Origin: Azorhizobium sp943371865
GTDB taxonomy: Bacteria > Pseudomonadota > Alphaproteobacteria > Rhizobiales > Xanthobacteraceae
NCBI RefSeq assembly: GCF_943371865.1
Contig: NZ_CALRWL010000006.1
Location: forward strand, 62,001-126,000
Reading direction: 5' to 3'
DNA length: 64,000 nt
The notes beneath the pieces are model-generated. The model made no database searches and was not told the origin of the DNA. It worked only from the letters and a program-made list of their open reading frames with translations. Shown here piece after piece: positions 44,401 to 51,902 of this stretch (position 1 is the first letter of the stretch; each line of letters starts with the position of its first letter). The position numbers and the translations under genes were made by a program.

Positions 44401-44995
44401 CACCGATTTCACCGACTTCTTCCGGCCCGGCGGCACGCTGGATACCTTCTTCACCCAATATATGGCCGGCTTCGTGGTAGACCAGCGCGGCACCTATGTG
44501 CCGGTCACGGTGGATGGGTCTCGGGTGCCGGTGAGCCAGGCGGCGCTGGCGCAGTTCAGCCGCGCCCGCCAGATCCGCGAGGCCTTCTTCCCCAACAAGG
44601 GGCCGACCCTTTTGGTGAAATTCAGCGTGCGGCCGACCTTCCTGTCGCCCAATGTGCTACGGGCAACCTTGGCGGTGGATGGCAACGACATCGTCTATCG
44701 CCACGAGGCCCCGCGCAGCTATGATCTGGAATGGCCCACCCGCAGCGACGCCAGCACGGTGTCCGTGACCCTTACCCCCGTGGACGGCAATGACATCAAG
44801 GTGCAACGTTCCGGTCCCTGGGCCCTGTTCCGCTTCATCAGCGCCTCGTCGCCGCGCGGACGCTCGGAGCGGCAGTCGTTCACGGTCAACGGGTCGGACG
44901 GCGCCAGCGTCACCTATGATCTGCGGTCGGGCAGCGTGAACAGCCCGTTCAATCTCGGCGCCCTTGCCAGCTTCCGCTGCCCGGACGACCTATGA
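41417..44995 (+). CDS. tssM: T6SS inner-membrane protein TssM (IcmF family)
   Basis: A 1192-residue IcmF protein. Two N-terminal helices (about residues 12-33 and 48-70) are followed by a cytoplasmic NTPase domain with Walker A GPPGAGKTT at 138-146. The IcmF block LPWYVIIGPPGAGK to CDWWFTDEAVLIDTAGRYTTQ follows. A third helix lies near residue 450-470, and then a large periplasmic part ends in the TssJ-binding beta domain. Walker A is intact, unlike in some TssM proteins. It overlaps tagF by 4 bp (ATGA). Confidence 0.95.
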   Translation: MLNAALTELLRVRTLLILLGLLCVAILIWFVGPSVSIAGVTPLAGVGTRIGAIVGLFVVVFAAMVLRILLARRANALAIRHLLDTDGLATLASEKSSDEIELIRERFEGTMRVLKDTTIGKESGRNYMIQLPWYVIIGPPGAGKTTILKNSGLTFPLAERVGDDPVAGVGGTRYCDWWFTDEAVLIDTAGRYTTQDVNSEVDKATWRGFLELLRTHRPRRPINGVIVAISLADVVSGDEATRKKHVEAVKKRLQELMRFFGMPVPVYVLLTKCDLVSGFSEYFDELDDTGRAQAWGTTFPLDDPTVQPGADFEHRFMGLVERLEGRLMRLLHQERSIARRCRMFTFPKEFASLRDPLAGFIADVFKTSRFEMRPILRGLYFTSGTQEGTPVDRLLGAMSRNFGLAGTRQLAFSGKGKAFFINRVLTDVVFEEQGLVGVNRQLERRLSTVRGLAYVATAALTIGLASTWIFGSAQSEIRIGETRVALDDLDRHLLHLPPRSTFNDLLPVLNAATRLDEITGGPNGWISTESFGLSAAPRLSAASTAAYDRLLVARLLPALGNRLEDRIDQDQRLGTPAALENLRAALRNYLMLGEPERFDRATMTQVAKTEAVLAFPLDTAKQAQMAEHLTALMALMPKPYPLNQALISNARAKLAKVPQVDQVYARLLREGYQTPALTSIDLGQLLGARSLTGTPDAQANGGLVIPGLFTRPGFYNYFLVQLPILVSEELGSDWVAGGSTQPQAQALARQIADRYVKDYVAIWQGALARITPVRFNDMPRAMAVLQNLAGPQSPVDALVASIRENTDLPPPGQDTNVPPPPGAALPQVSPLAVAASKAGGAVTNAATSAALGDGPWPGKTITQPFIPLIQLAAPGAAGQLPALGRIRDLLSNVYGVMSGVANAPQPSVAAFQIVASRVKDQKNDAFAALRADSALRPEPVRTILQVVDDSAWSTLLSLAYQNVNQAWKQDVLPVCESAIARRYPIYADAKDEVTLTDFTDFFRPGGTLDTFFTQYMAGFVVDQRGTYVPVTVDGSRVPVSQAALAQFSRARQIREAFFPNKGPTLLVKFSVRPTFLSPNVLRATLAVDGNDIVYRHEAPRSYDLEWPTRSDASTVSVTLTPVDGNDIKVQRSGPWALFRFISASSPRGRSERQSFTVNGSDGASVTYDLRSGSVNSPFNLGALASFRCPDDL

Positions 44996-45753
44996 GCCCC
45001 CCGGACCTGCCCCGGGGCGGGCTCTTCGGGAAGATCCCCACCACCGATGACTTCATCCGCCGGCATCTGCCGCTGAGCTTCGTCACCCCCTGGGAAGGCT
45101 GGATCGCCCGCGTGCTCGGCGGTGACGGCACCGTGCCGCGGGAGATATGGAACCAGCGCTATCTCATGAGCCCGCCCTGGCGCTTTGCGCTTGATCCCGG
45201 CGTGGCCGGCCCCTGCGGCTGGGTGGGGGTGCTGGCCTCGTCCGTGGACAGCTTCGGGCGGGCGTTCCCCCTGACGCTGGCGGTTCCCTTTTCCCGTGCC
45301 AGCGGGCTCCTGGACCTGACCGAGGAGACCCATCGCCTCGCCGGAACGCTGGAGACCATGGCCCTGGACCTGATCGGAGGCGACATGCCCGTCGATGCCG
45401 CCGCCGAGCACATCGCCGCCATGCGCCTCGCCCCGCCGCCGGAGCGCCATCCGGTGTGGCGGGCGGTGCGGGGCGATGCGGGCCGTGGCAGCCGGGTCTG
45501 GGTGCTCACCGGCCGCAGCCATCACTCGGTGGGCGGTGCGGCCAGCGACCTTTTGACCGGCGTGCTGCGGGAAAAGGCCCGCGGCCCCGCCGGCCTCACC
45601 TGCTGGTGGCACGAGGAGTGGGGCGACCTGCCCCCGGCAAATGTGCTGGTGCAAGGCCTGCCCAGCCTGGAGACCTATGTGCGCATGATGGATGGCGCCT
45701 GGACCGGTGATGCTCCGGCCCCGCGGGCGTTCCCCTCGGAGGCGCCGCAATGA
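44992..45753 (+). CDS. tagF: T6SS-associated protein TagF
   Basis: A 253-residue TagF domain protein. Features are GLFGKIPTTDDFIRRHLPLSFVTPWEGWI at the start, YLMSPPWRFAL, GVLASSVDSFGRAFPLTLAVPF, and a C-terminal TCWWHEEW motif. In Pseudomonas TagF is a post-translational repressor of T6SS acting with or parallel to the Fha phosphorylation switch; in some bacteria it is fused to the PppA phosphatase. Here it directly precedes the phosphatase gene with a 4-bp overlap, which supports joint action. Confidence 0.92.
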   Translation: MSPPDLPRGGLFGKIPTTDDFIRRHLPLSFVTPWEGWIARVLGGDGTVPREIWNQRYLMSPPWRFALDPGVAGPCGWVGVLASSVDSFGRAFPLTLAVPFSRASGLLDLTEETHRLAGTLETMALDLIGGDMPVDAAAEHIAAMRLAPPPERHPVWRAVRGDAGRGSRVWVLTGRSHHSVGGAASDLLTGVLREKARGPAGLTCWWHEEWGDLPPANVLVQGLPSLETYVRMMDGAWTGDAPAPRAFPSEAPQ

Positions 45754-46481
45754 TGGATGCGCCCCTGCTCCCGGCCAGCCCCTGGCAACTGGACACCTCT
45801 GCCGCCACCCGGACCGGGGTGGCGCGGCAGGTGAATGAAGATTCGTTTGCGGTGATGGCGGATCAGGCGCTGTTCGCGGTGGCGGACGGCATCGGCGGGC
45901 TGGTGGAAGGGGCGGTGGCCAGCCGGGCCATCGTCGAGGTGCTCGCCCGCGTGGTCACGCCCGGCGCCACGCTGGAAACCCGGGTGCGCGAGGCGGAGGA
46001 CGCCTTGCACCAGGTGAATGATGCTCTGTTCCAGGAGGGCATCGGGCGGCGGCCGCCGGTGCATATGGGGTCCACCATCGCCTTGCTGTTGGTGGGAGAA
46101 GCGGCCGGCGTGTGCCTCTGGGCCGGGGATTCCCGCGCCTATCTGCGCCGCGGCGACGAACTGCACCAACTCACCCATGACCATTCCTTGTGCGCGCAGC
46201 ACGGGGACATCCACCCGCGCAACATCATCACCCGTGCCATCGGCCCCAGCCATGAGGTGGAGATCGATTGCTGCGTGGTGGAGATCGTGCCCGGCGATGT
46301 GCTCTTGCTGTGCACCGACGGGGTCAGCAATTTCCTCGATGACGCTCGCCTCACCCAGCTGCTGCGCGGCCCCATGGCCGGCATGGCCGACCGGATCGTC
46401 ACCGAGGCGGTGGCGCGGGGCTCGCGCGACGATGCCACCGCCGTCGCGGTGCGCATCCCGTTGGGAGGCGATCTGCCATGA
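45750..46481 (+). CDS. pppA: PP2C-type Ser/Thr phosphatase (PppA-like)
   Basis: A 243-residue cytoplasmic metal-dependent phosphatase. PP2C motifs: RQVNEDSF, FAVADGIGG with the metal-binding Asp, GSTIALLL, WAGDSRAYL, CTDGVSNFLDD and a final ARGSRDDATAVAV. PppA dephosphorylates Fha and so resets T6SS. It overlaps both neighbours by 4 bp (TagF and the kinase), so phosphatase and kinase are made together. Confidence 0.92.
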   Translation: MMDAPLLPASPWQLDTSAATRTGVARQVNEDSFAVMADQALFAVADGIGGLVEGAVASRAIVEVLARVVTPGATLETRVREAEDALHQVNDALFQEGIGRRPPVHMGSTIALLLVGEAAGVCLWAGDSRAYLRRGDELHQLTHDHSLCAQHGDIHPRNIITRAIGPSHEVEIDCCVVEIVPGDVLLLCTDGVSNFLDDARLTQLLRGPMAGMADRIVTEAVARGSRDDATAVAVRIPLGGDLP

Positions 46482-47443
46482 GCCGGGTGGTCCCGCCGCA
46501 GCGGATGGTGGGTCGCGGCACCGGCCAGGCTGCGACGCCGACCGTTCTGCCCCACCATCTCGGCACCCGGCTCAAGGGCCGCTATGAACTGATCCAGGTG
46601 ATCGGTCGCGGCGGCATGAGCACGGTCTATCATGCGGTGGACCACATCCGCCTGCGCGGCCGCGCCGCCCAGCCCCATGTGGCGGTGAAAGTGGCCAGCA
46701 TGCCAGCGCCCTATGCCCATGCCGCGCATGAACTGATCCATCGCGAGGCCCAGCGCATGCAGGGCCTGGTGCATCCCAACATCGTGCGGGTGTTCGACAG
46801 CGACCATCAGGACGACACCCATTTCATGGTGATGGAACTGCTGACCGGGCGGACGCTGGCCACCGTCCTGCCCGAGGGCACCGGCAAGGGCCTGGACTGG
46901 CCGCAGGCGCGGCGGGTGATCACGGGCGTCGCGGCGGCCCTCGCCCACGCCCATGGCGCGGGCGTCATCCACACCGACCTCAAGCCCGGCAACGTGTTCA
47001 TCAGCGGCGACGGCACCGTGAAGGTGCTGGACTTCGGCCTGGCCCAGCGCACCGGCGGCGCGGAGGATGCCCACCAGGAAGACGCCACCATCCGCTATCT
47101 GGACCTGGTGGGCGGCCTGACCCCTTCGTTTGCGTCGCCCGAACGCCTGGCCGGGGCCGACCCCACCCCCGGCTGCGATTTGTTTGCTTTCGGCCTGCTG
47201 ATCTATGTGGTGCTGTGCGGGGCACACCCGTTCCAGCGGCGAACCTCGCAGGAGGCGCAGAGAATGGGCCTGCAACCGCTGCGGCCGCAGGGCCTTGCGC
47301 CGCATCGCTGGCGGGCGCTGAAGGCGTTGATGGCCTTCGACCCCGCGGCGCGACCGGCCAGTGTGGACGCGTTCATGGCCGGCTTCCTCGGCCCGCGCTT
47401 CGGCCCGCGGGCGCTGTTGAACGTGTTGCGGATGGGAGCCTGA
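46478..47443 (+). CDS. Ser/Thr protein kinase (PpkA-like, soluble)
   Basis: A 321-residue Hanks-type kinase. The glycine loop is IGRGGMSTVY (residues 42-51), the ATP lysine is Lys71 (VAVKV), the catalytic loop is HTDLKPGN with Asp167, and DFG is at 185-187. SPE replaces APE. There is no transmembrane helix or periplasmic sensor, unlike Pseudomonas PpkA, so signal input must come through partner proteins. It is expected to phosphorylate Fha. The gene sits between the phosphatase and the coiled-coil gene. Confidence 0.9.
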   Translation: MSRVVPPQRMVGRGTGQAATPTVLPHHLGTRLKGRYELIQVIGRGGMSTVYHAVDHIRLRGRAAQPHVAVKVASMPAPYAHAAHELIHREAQRMQGLVHPNIVRVFDSDHQDDTHFMVMELLTGRTLATVLPEGTGKGLDWPQARRVITGVAAALAHAHGAGVIHTDLKPGNVFISGDGTVKVLDFGLAQRTGGAEDAHQEDATIRYLDLVGGLTPSFASPERLAGADPTPGCDLFAFGLLIYVVLCGAHPFQRRTSQEAQRMGLQPLRPQGLAPHRWRALKALMAFDPAARPASVDAFMAGFLGPRFGPRALLNVLRMGA

Positions 47444-47447
47444 TGCG

Positions 47448-48041
47448 GTGACGGACCCTGGCGACGATACCCCTCCCGACCTGCCACCCCCGGCGGAGGT
47501 TCCGCGCCCGGAGCGGCGGCAGGCGCTGGCCCGGCTGGACCGGGTGTGCCACGAGATCGCCCGCGGCAATTATGGCAATACCGACGATCTGTTCGCGCTC
47601 ACCGTCGATCCCGACGCCTCCCAGACCATTCGCGAGCTGGCGGAATCCTTCGGCAGCATGCTGGTGCAGGTGGAGGCGCGCGAGTTTCGCCTCAACGGCC
47701 TGATCGACGACTTGCGCGAGGCGCAGCGGCAGTTGGAAGAAGCCAACCGGCAATTGGCCCGCGAGAATGTGACGCTGACCCAGAAGGTCCAGACGCTGAC
47801 CATCGAGATCGACCGCCAGCGCTTCAAGCGCGAGGTGGGCGAGATCGTCGAGAGCGACTATTTCCAGGACCTTCAGAAACGTGCCCGGACCATGCGCGCC
47901 CGCGTCAAGGGCGTCGGGGGCGCGCAAGACGAGCCCAAGGGCGAGGCGGGCAAGAGCGACGCAAGAACCAGCGACGCATCGACCAGCGACGCACCCAACG
48001 AGCCCACACCGAACGGCGAACCGCAGGACGGTCAGTCATGA
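47448..48041 (+). CDS. Coiled-coil, HAMP-like protein of the T6SS locus
   Basis: A 197-residue soluble protein that I do not recognise as a named T6SS part. Residues about 30-80 (IARGNYGNTDDLFAL to ELAESFGSMLVQVEAREFRLNGLI) look HAMP-like. Residues about 85-125 form a coiled coil (DDLREAQRQLEEANRQLARE), and the tail from about 155 is a polar, repetitive SDA/TSD stretch. A GTG at 47448 starts it 4 bp after the kinase. It overlaps the ParA-like gene by 4 bp, so the two are co-translated. It may be a signalling relay or a partner that localises the ATPase. Confidence 0.75.
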   Translation: MTDPGDDTPPDLPPPAEVPRPERRQALARLDRVCHEIARGNYGNTDDLFALTVDPDASQTIRELAESFGSMLVQVEAREFRLNGLIDDLREAQRQLEEANRQLARENVTLTQKVQTLTIEIDRQRFKREVGEIVESDYFQDLQKRARTMRARVKGVGGAQDEPKGEAGKSDARTSDASTSDAPNEPTPNGEPQDGQS

Positions 48042-48805
48042 CGCGTATCGTATCCACCCATTCCTATCGGGGCGGCACCGGCAAATCCAACATCACTGCC
48101 AATGTGGCGGCCCTGCTGGCGGAGCGCGGCCATCGGGTGGGCGTGGTGGATACGGACATCCATTCGCCGGGCATCCATGTGCTGTTCGGCCTGGATCCGT
48201 CCGCCATCCGCTTCACCCTCAACGACTATCTCTGGGGTCGGTGCGCGGTCGAGGATGCCGCGGTGGACGTGACCGACGCGGCCTTGGGCGACCATTCCCG
48301 CAACGGCACCGGCAAGGTGCTGCTGGTGCCCTCCTCCATGCGCACCGGCGAGATCGCCCGGGTGCTGAAGGAAGGCTATGAGGTCGATCTGCTCAACGAC
48401 GGCTTCCACGCGCTCTGCGACCGGCTGCGGCTGGATTATCTGCTCATCGACACCCATCCCGGCGTCAATGACGAGACCCTGCTCTCCATCGCCATTTCCG
48501 ATTGCCTGCTGCTGGTGCTGCGCCCGGACCATCAGGACTATCAAGGCACCGCGGTGACCCTGGAGCTGGCCCGCCGCCTGGAGGTGCCGCAATTGCTGCT
48601 GGTGGTGAACAAGGCTTTGGCCTCGTTCGACGCCAAGGCGCTGGCCGAGCAGATTTCGCTGGCCTATCGCTCGCCGGTCGCGGCGGTGCTGCCGCTGACG
48701 GAAGATCTGGTACGCCTGGGCAGCGCCGGCGTGCTCAGCGCCCAGATGCCCGACTGCGCCTATGTGACCGGCCTGCGCCGGGTCGTGGATCAGCTGGAAT
48801 CGTAA
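48038..48805 (+). CDS. ParA/MinD-like ATPase
   Basis: A 255-residue P-loop ATPase of the MinD/ParA class. The Walker A region reads YRGGTGKSN (residues 10-18), with Arg11 where ParA/MinD proteins carry the signature Lys. Switch I VDTDIHSPG and Walker B YLLIDTHPG are intact, and LLVVNK follows. Such ATPases position protein complexes on membranes or DNA. No ParB or chromosome-partition genes are near. It is the last gene of the plus-strand tss operon, 9 bp tail to tail from the second kinase, so a role in siting or switching the T6SS is the contextual inference. Confidence 0.85.
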   Translation: MTRIVSTHSYRGGTGKSNITANVAALLAERGHRVGVVDTDIHSPGIHVLFGLDPSAIRFTLNDYLWGRCAVEDAAVDVTDAALGDHSRNGTGKVLLVPSSMRTGEIARVLKEGYEVDLLNDGFHALCDRLRLDYLLIDTHPGVNDETLLSIAISDCLLLVLRPDHQDYQGTAVTLELARRLEVPQLLLVVNKALASFDAKALAEQISLAYRSPVAAVLPLTEDLVRLGSAGVLSAQMPDCAYVTGLRRVVDQLES

Positions 48806-48814
48806 AGGTCCCGC

Positions 48815-50197
48815 TCAGAGCTGCCAGTTCGACGCCTGGAGGAAGGCATAGGCATCCGCCAGCCGCTGCTCGGGGTCGAAGGCCAGTGCGGCGCGCAGCG
48901 CCGCCTGCTCCTGTGGCCGCAACTGCGGCAGAGGCTCCGGTGTCAGCCCCTTGGCCAGCGCATCCAGCGCCGAGATGCGGCCAAACGGATGGCGCCCGGT
49001 CATCATCAGATGGATCAGGCAGCCCAGAGCATAGATGTCGTCGCGCGGATCGCGCGGATCGCCCCGCAGGCGCTCGGGGCTGGCATAGACCGGGGTGAGG
49101 GCATCCAGTTGCGAACCATCGAAGCCCCCCTCGTCCCGCGCCGCGCTGGAAATGCCGAAATCCAGGATCTTCAGAGTGCCGTCGGTGCATAGAAACAGAT
49201 TGGCGGGCTTGAGGTCCGCATGCACCACGCCGCGCCCATGGGCGAGCGCCAGCCCCGCGCACAATTCCCCCACCGCCCGATAGGCGTCCGGACTGCCGAT
49301 GAAATCGAGGGTGCTGTCCTTCAGCACCGCATCCAAAGAGCGGCCTTCCAGCAGTTCCATCACCATGAACACATGGTCGCCGTCGCGATCGAAATCATGC
49401 ACGGTGACGATATTGGGATGGGGCAGGTCCTGGGTGCGGCGGGCCTCCGCCTCCATGGCCCGCAAGGCGTCGGGATGGGCGCGGAAATCTCCCGCCAGCA
49501 GTTTCACCGCCACATAGGGGCGGCGGGCCTGCGCCTCCAGGCGGCGACGATCCACGGCGCGATAGACCACGCCCATGCCGCCGCGCCCCAATTCCTTGTC
49601 CAGCACGAAGCGCTCGCGCAGCATCTCGCCGATCATGCTGCGTTCGGGCGGCGCCTCCGCCACCGGATAGGCGCGGGCCTCCCCGGCCGCGGCTTTGCGG
49701 GCATCATGGCGGGTGCGGGCGCCGCGGAACGACGCCAGCGCCGCATCCAGTTGCCGCTGCGGCTCCGGGGGCCGGCTGGGGGCCGCCTTCCGTCGATCCT
49801 TATATTGCCCCACCAGGGCCTGGAGCACCACGGCATCCACCTTGCGCCGCAGATCGTCGTCCGGCGCCGGGGCATCCACCGCGCCGGGCGCGGCGGAACC
49901 GGGCCGGGGCTGAACCGCTTGGGCGCCGGATGCGGGCGGTGCCGCCTCGGCCACCGGCGCCTTCGCCACGTCCTGATAGACCAGCACACCCAGATCGTAC
50001 GGCAGGCGCCCCACATCGATGAACGCCTGCAAGCGTTGCGAGAGATGGGCCAGGCCATCCGCGCGACCCTGCACAAGGGCGCGCATATCTTCCACCAGCC
50101 CCTCGAACGGACGCCGGCCGGTGAGGAAGGTGGTCAGCGCCCCGTCGAATGGATCTGAGCCGGTCGGGCCCGCAGGCGAACGCTCGGAAATGGTCAC
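48815..50197 (-). CDS. Second Ser/Thr protein kinase of the T6SS locus
   Basis: A 460-residue kinase. Residues 1-190 are a unique Ala/Pro-rich N-terminal region, possibly a docking domain, beginning with FDGALTTFLTGRRPFEGLVEDMRALVQGRADG. The kinase domain starts near 196: glycine loop LGRGGMGVVY, Lys232, catalytic HADLKPAN, then ILDFGIS and ASPERLRG. No membrane helix is seen. It is the last gene of clpV-activator-kinase on the minus strand and is only 9 bp from the ParA-like gene. The kinase core differs clearly from that of the plus-strand kinase, so the two may have separate targets. Confidence 0.9.
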   Translation of the reverse strand: MTISERSPAGPTGSDPFDGALTTFLTGRRPFEGLVEDMRALVQGRADGLAHLSQRLQAFIDVGRLPYDLGVLVYQDVAKAPVAEAAPPASGAQAVQPRPGSAAPGAVDAPAPDDDLRRKVDAVVLQALVGQYKDRRKAAPSRPPEPQRQLDAALASFRGARTRHDARKAAAGEARAYPVAEAPPERSMIGEMLRERFVLDKELGRGGMGVVYRAVDRRRLEAQARRPYVAVKLLAGDFRAHPDALRAMEAEARRTQDLPHPNIVTVHDFDRDGDHVFMVMELLEGRSLDAVLKDSTLDFIGSPDAYRAVGELCAGLALAHGRGVVHADLKPANLFLCTDGTLKILDFGISSAARDEGGFDGSQLDALTPVYASPERLRGDPRDPRDDIYALGCLIHLMMTGRHPFGRISALDALAKGLTPEPLPQLRPQEQAALRAALAFDPEQRLADAYAFLQASNWQL

Positions 50198-50207
50198 CCT
50201 CCCGTCC

Positions 50208-51899
50208 TCACGCCCGCTCCGGTTGCCGGATGGCGTAGCGCTGGACCTTGTCCACCAGACTGCGGCGCGAGATCTTCAGCAGGTCCGCCGCCCGGCTCTG
50301 GTTCCAGCCGGTCTCGCGCAACTGCACCTCGATCAGCGCCGCCTCATAGCATTGCACCATGGCCCGCAGCCCGCCAACCGTCTGCGGATCGGCCGGAGGC
50401 ACCGGCGCCGGCACCGCCGGATCGCTCCGCAGTTCCGGCGGCAAATGCCCCAGTTCCAGGCGTCCTTCGTCGCACAGCAGGATGGCGCGTTCCACCACGT
50501 TCTTCAGTTCGCGCACATTGCCGGGAAAACGCCATTTCATCAATGCGTCCAGCACGCCGGGGCTGAGCGCTGGCGGCGTGCGGCCGATGGCCTGGCACGC
50601 CCGCCCGAGAAAATGCTCGATCAGCGCCGGAATATCCGAGGGCCGTTCGCGCAGGGCCGGCAAGGTGATGGGAAACACGCTGAGGCGATAATAGAGATCC
50701 TCGCGAAACTGCCCGGCGGCGATCTTGGCGGGCAGGTCCGCATTGGTGGCGGCGACGATGCGCACATCGACGATCTCGGTGCGGGTGTCGCCCACCCGGC
50801 GCGCCTCGCCCTGGCCCAGCAGGCGCAGGATCTTGGCCTGCAGGCCCAGCGGCATGTCGCCGATCTCGTCCAGGAACAGCGTGCCGCCATGGGCTTCGTG
50901 CACTAGGCCCTTCTTGTCCGCATGGGCGCCGGAGAACGCCCCCTTGCGATAGCCGAACAATTCGCTCTCCAGCAGGTTTTCCGGCAGCGCGGCGCAATTC
51001 TGCACCACCAGCGCCTTGCCCTTGCGGGGGCCGAGGCCGTGCAGCAACTTGGCGAACACCTCCTTGCCGGTGCCGGTTTCCCCCAGCAGCAGCACCGGCA
51101 CCTCGGCGGGCGCGGCGCGGCGCAGCAAGGCGACCGCGGCCTGGAAGGCCGGGCTGTCGCCAATCACCCCCTCGCCCACGCCGATTTCGCTGCGCAGGCG
51201 GGAGTTTTCCAGCGTCAGGTCCGCATTGGCGCGATCCAACTGGCGGATGAGCTGGCGGTTCTCCTCGAACAGCCGCGCATTGGAGATGGCCACCGCCGCA
51301 TGGGCGGCGAAGGCGCGCACGATGCGCTCGAACTGCGGCGTCAGCGCCACCGGCGGGCCGCCGGGCTCGGTGCGGGTGTTGATGAGCTGGAGCACGCCCA
51401 GCGTCACCCCCTCCAGGCTGCGCAGCGGCAGCACCATGAAGGAGCGGGTGCGGAACGGGCCGCGCGCCTCCTGGCGGTAGAGTTCGGCAAAGTCGAAGCC
51501 GCTATAGGCGCGCACATCGGCGATGTTCACCACCCGGCCGGTGACCGCCGCATAGGCGCTGGGATCTTCCATGTGGAAGCCGCCGCCGGCGCGATAGAGC
51601 GCCACCGGCTGCCCGAGCCCTGCGGCAGCGGGGGCGCCGTCATTCTGCGCCACCATGCAATAGAGCTCGCGCCCGGTGCGGTCGAGCACCAGCACCCGGC
51701 CGCCATCCGCCTGGGTGAGGCGCCGCGCGGAGCTGACCACGGCGCTGATGACGCTCTCCAGCCGCCGCTCGGTGGAGAGGGCGGTGGTGAGCTCGATCAG
51801 TTCCTCGATCACCCCCAGCGGGTCGCGCACGGAGAGGTCCGGCGGGGACGCCGGGGCCTGGGTCACGTTTGCGGGGCTCACGTTCACGGTGTCCGACAC
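50208..51899 (-). CDS. Sigma-54-dependent activator with GAF and Fis domains
   Basis: A 563-residue bacterial enhancer-binding protein. The N-terminal GAF domain is at about residues 35-200. The central AAA+ domain has Walker A GETGTGKEVFAKLLHG, the loop that contacts sigma-54 reading GAFSGA at about 319-324 instead of GAFTGA, and Walker B GGTLFLDEIGD. The C-terminal Fis helix-turn-helix ends WNQSRAADLLKISRRSLVDKVQRYAI. It should hydrolyse ATP to open sigma-54 promoters such as the one before hcp, in response to a GAF-sensed signal. The GTG start lies 3 bp after clpV. VasH of Vibrio plays this role. Confidence 0.93.
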   Translation of the reverse strand: MSDTVNVSPANVTQAPASPPDLSVRDPLGVIEELIELTTALSTERRLESVISAVVSSARRLTQADGGRVLVLDRTGRELYCMVAQNDGAPAAAGLGQPVALYRAGGGFHMEDPSAYAAVTGRVVNIADVRAYSGFDFAELYRQEARGPFRTRSFMVLPLRSLEGVTLGVLQLINTRTEPGGPPVALTPQFERIVRAFAAHAAVAISNARLFEENRQLIRQLDRANADLTLENSRLRSEIGVGEGVIGDSPAFQAAVALLRRAAPAEVPVLLLGETGTGKEVFAKLLHGLGPRKGKALVVQNCAALPENLLESELFGYRKGAFSGAHADKKGLVHEAHGGTLFLDEIGDMPLGLQAKILRLLGQGEARRVGDTRTEIVDVRIVAATNADLPAKIAAGQFREDLYYRLSVFPITLPALRERPSDIPALIEHFLGRACQAIGRTPPALSPGVLDALMKWRFPGNVRELKNVVERAILLCDEGRLELGHLPPELRSDPAVPAPVPPADPQTVGGLRAMVQCYEAALIEVQLRETGWNQSRAADLLKISRRSLVDKVQRYAIRQPERA

Positions 51900-51902
51900 C
51901 GC

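Noticed and set aside
40448..44458. A 1336-codon open frame on the minus strand opposite tssL and tssM
   Set aside because: Its translation is rich in His, Gln, Gly and Arg with no family motifs, and it mirrors the G/C third-position bias of the real plus-strand genes, which have full IcmF and DotU signatures.
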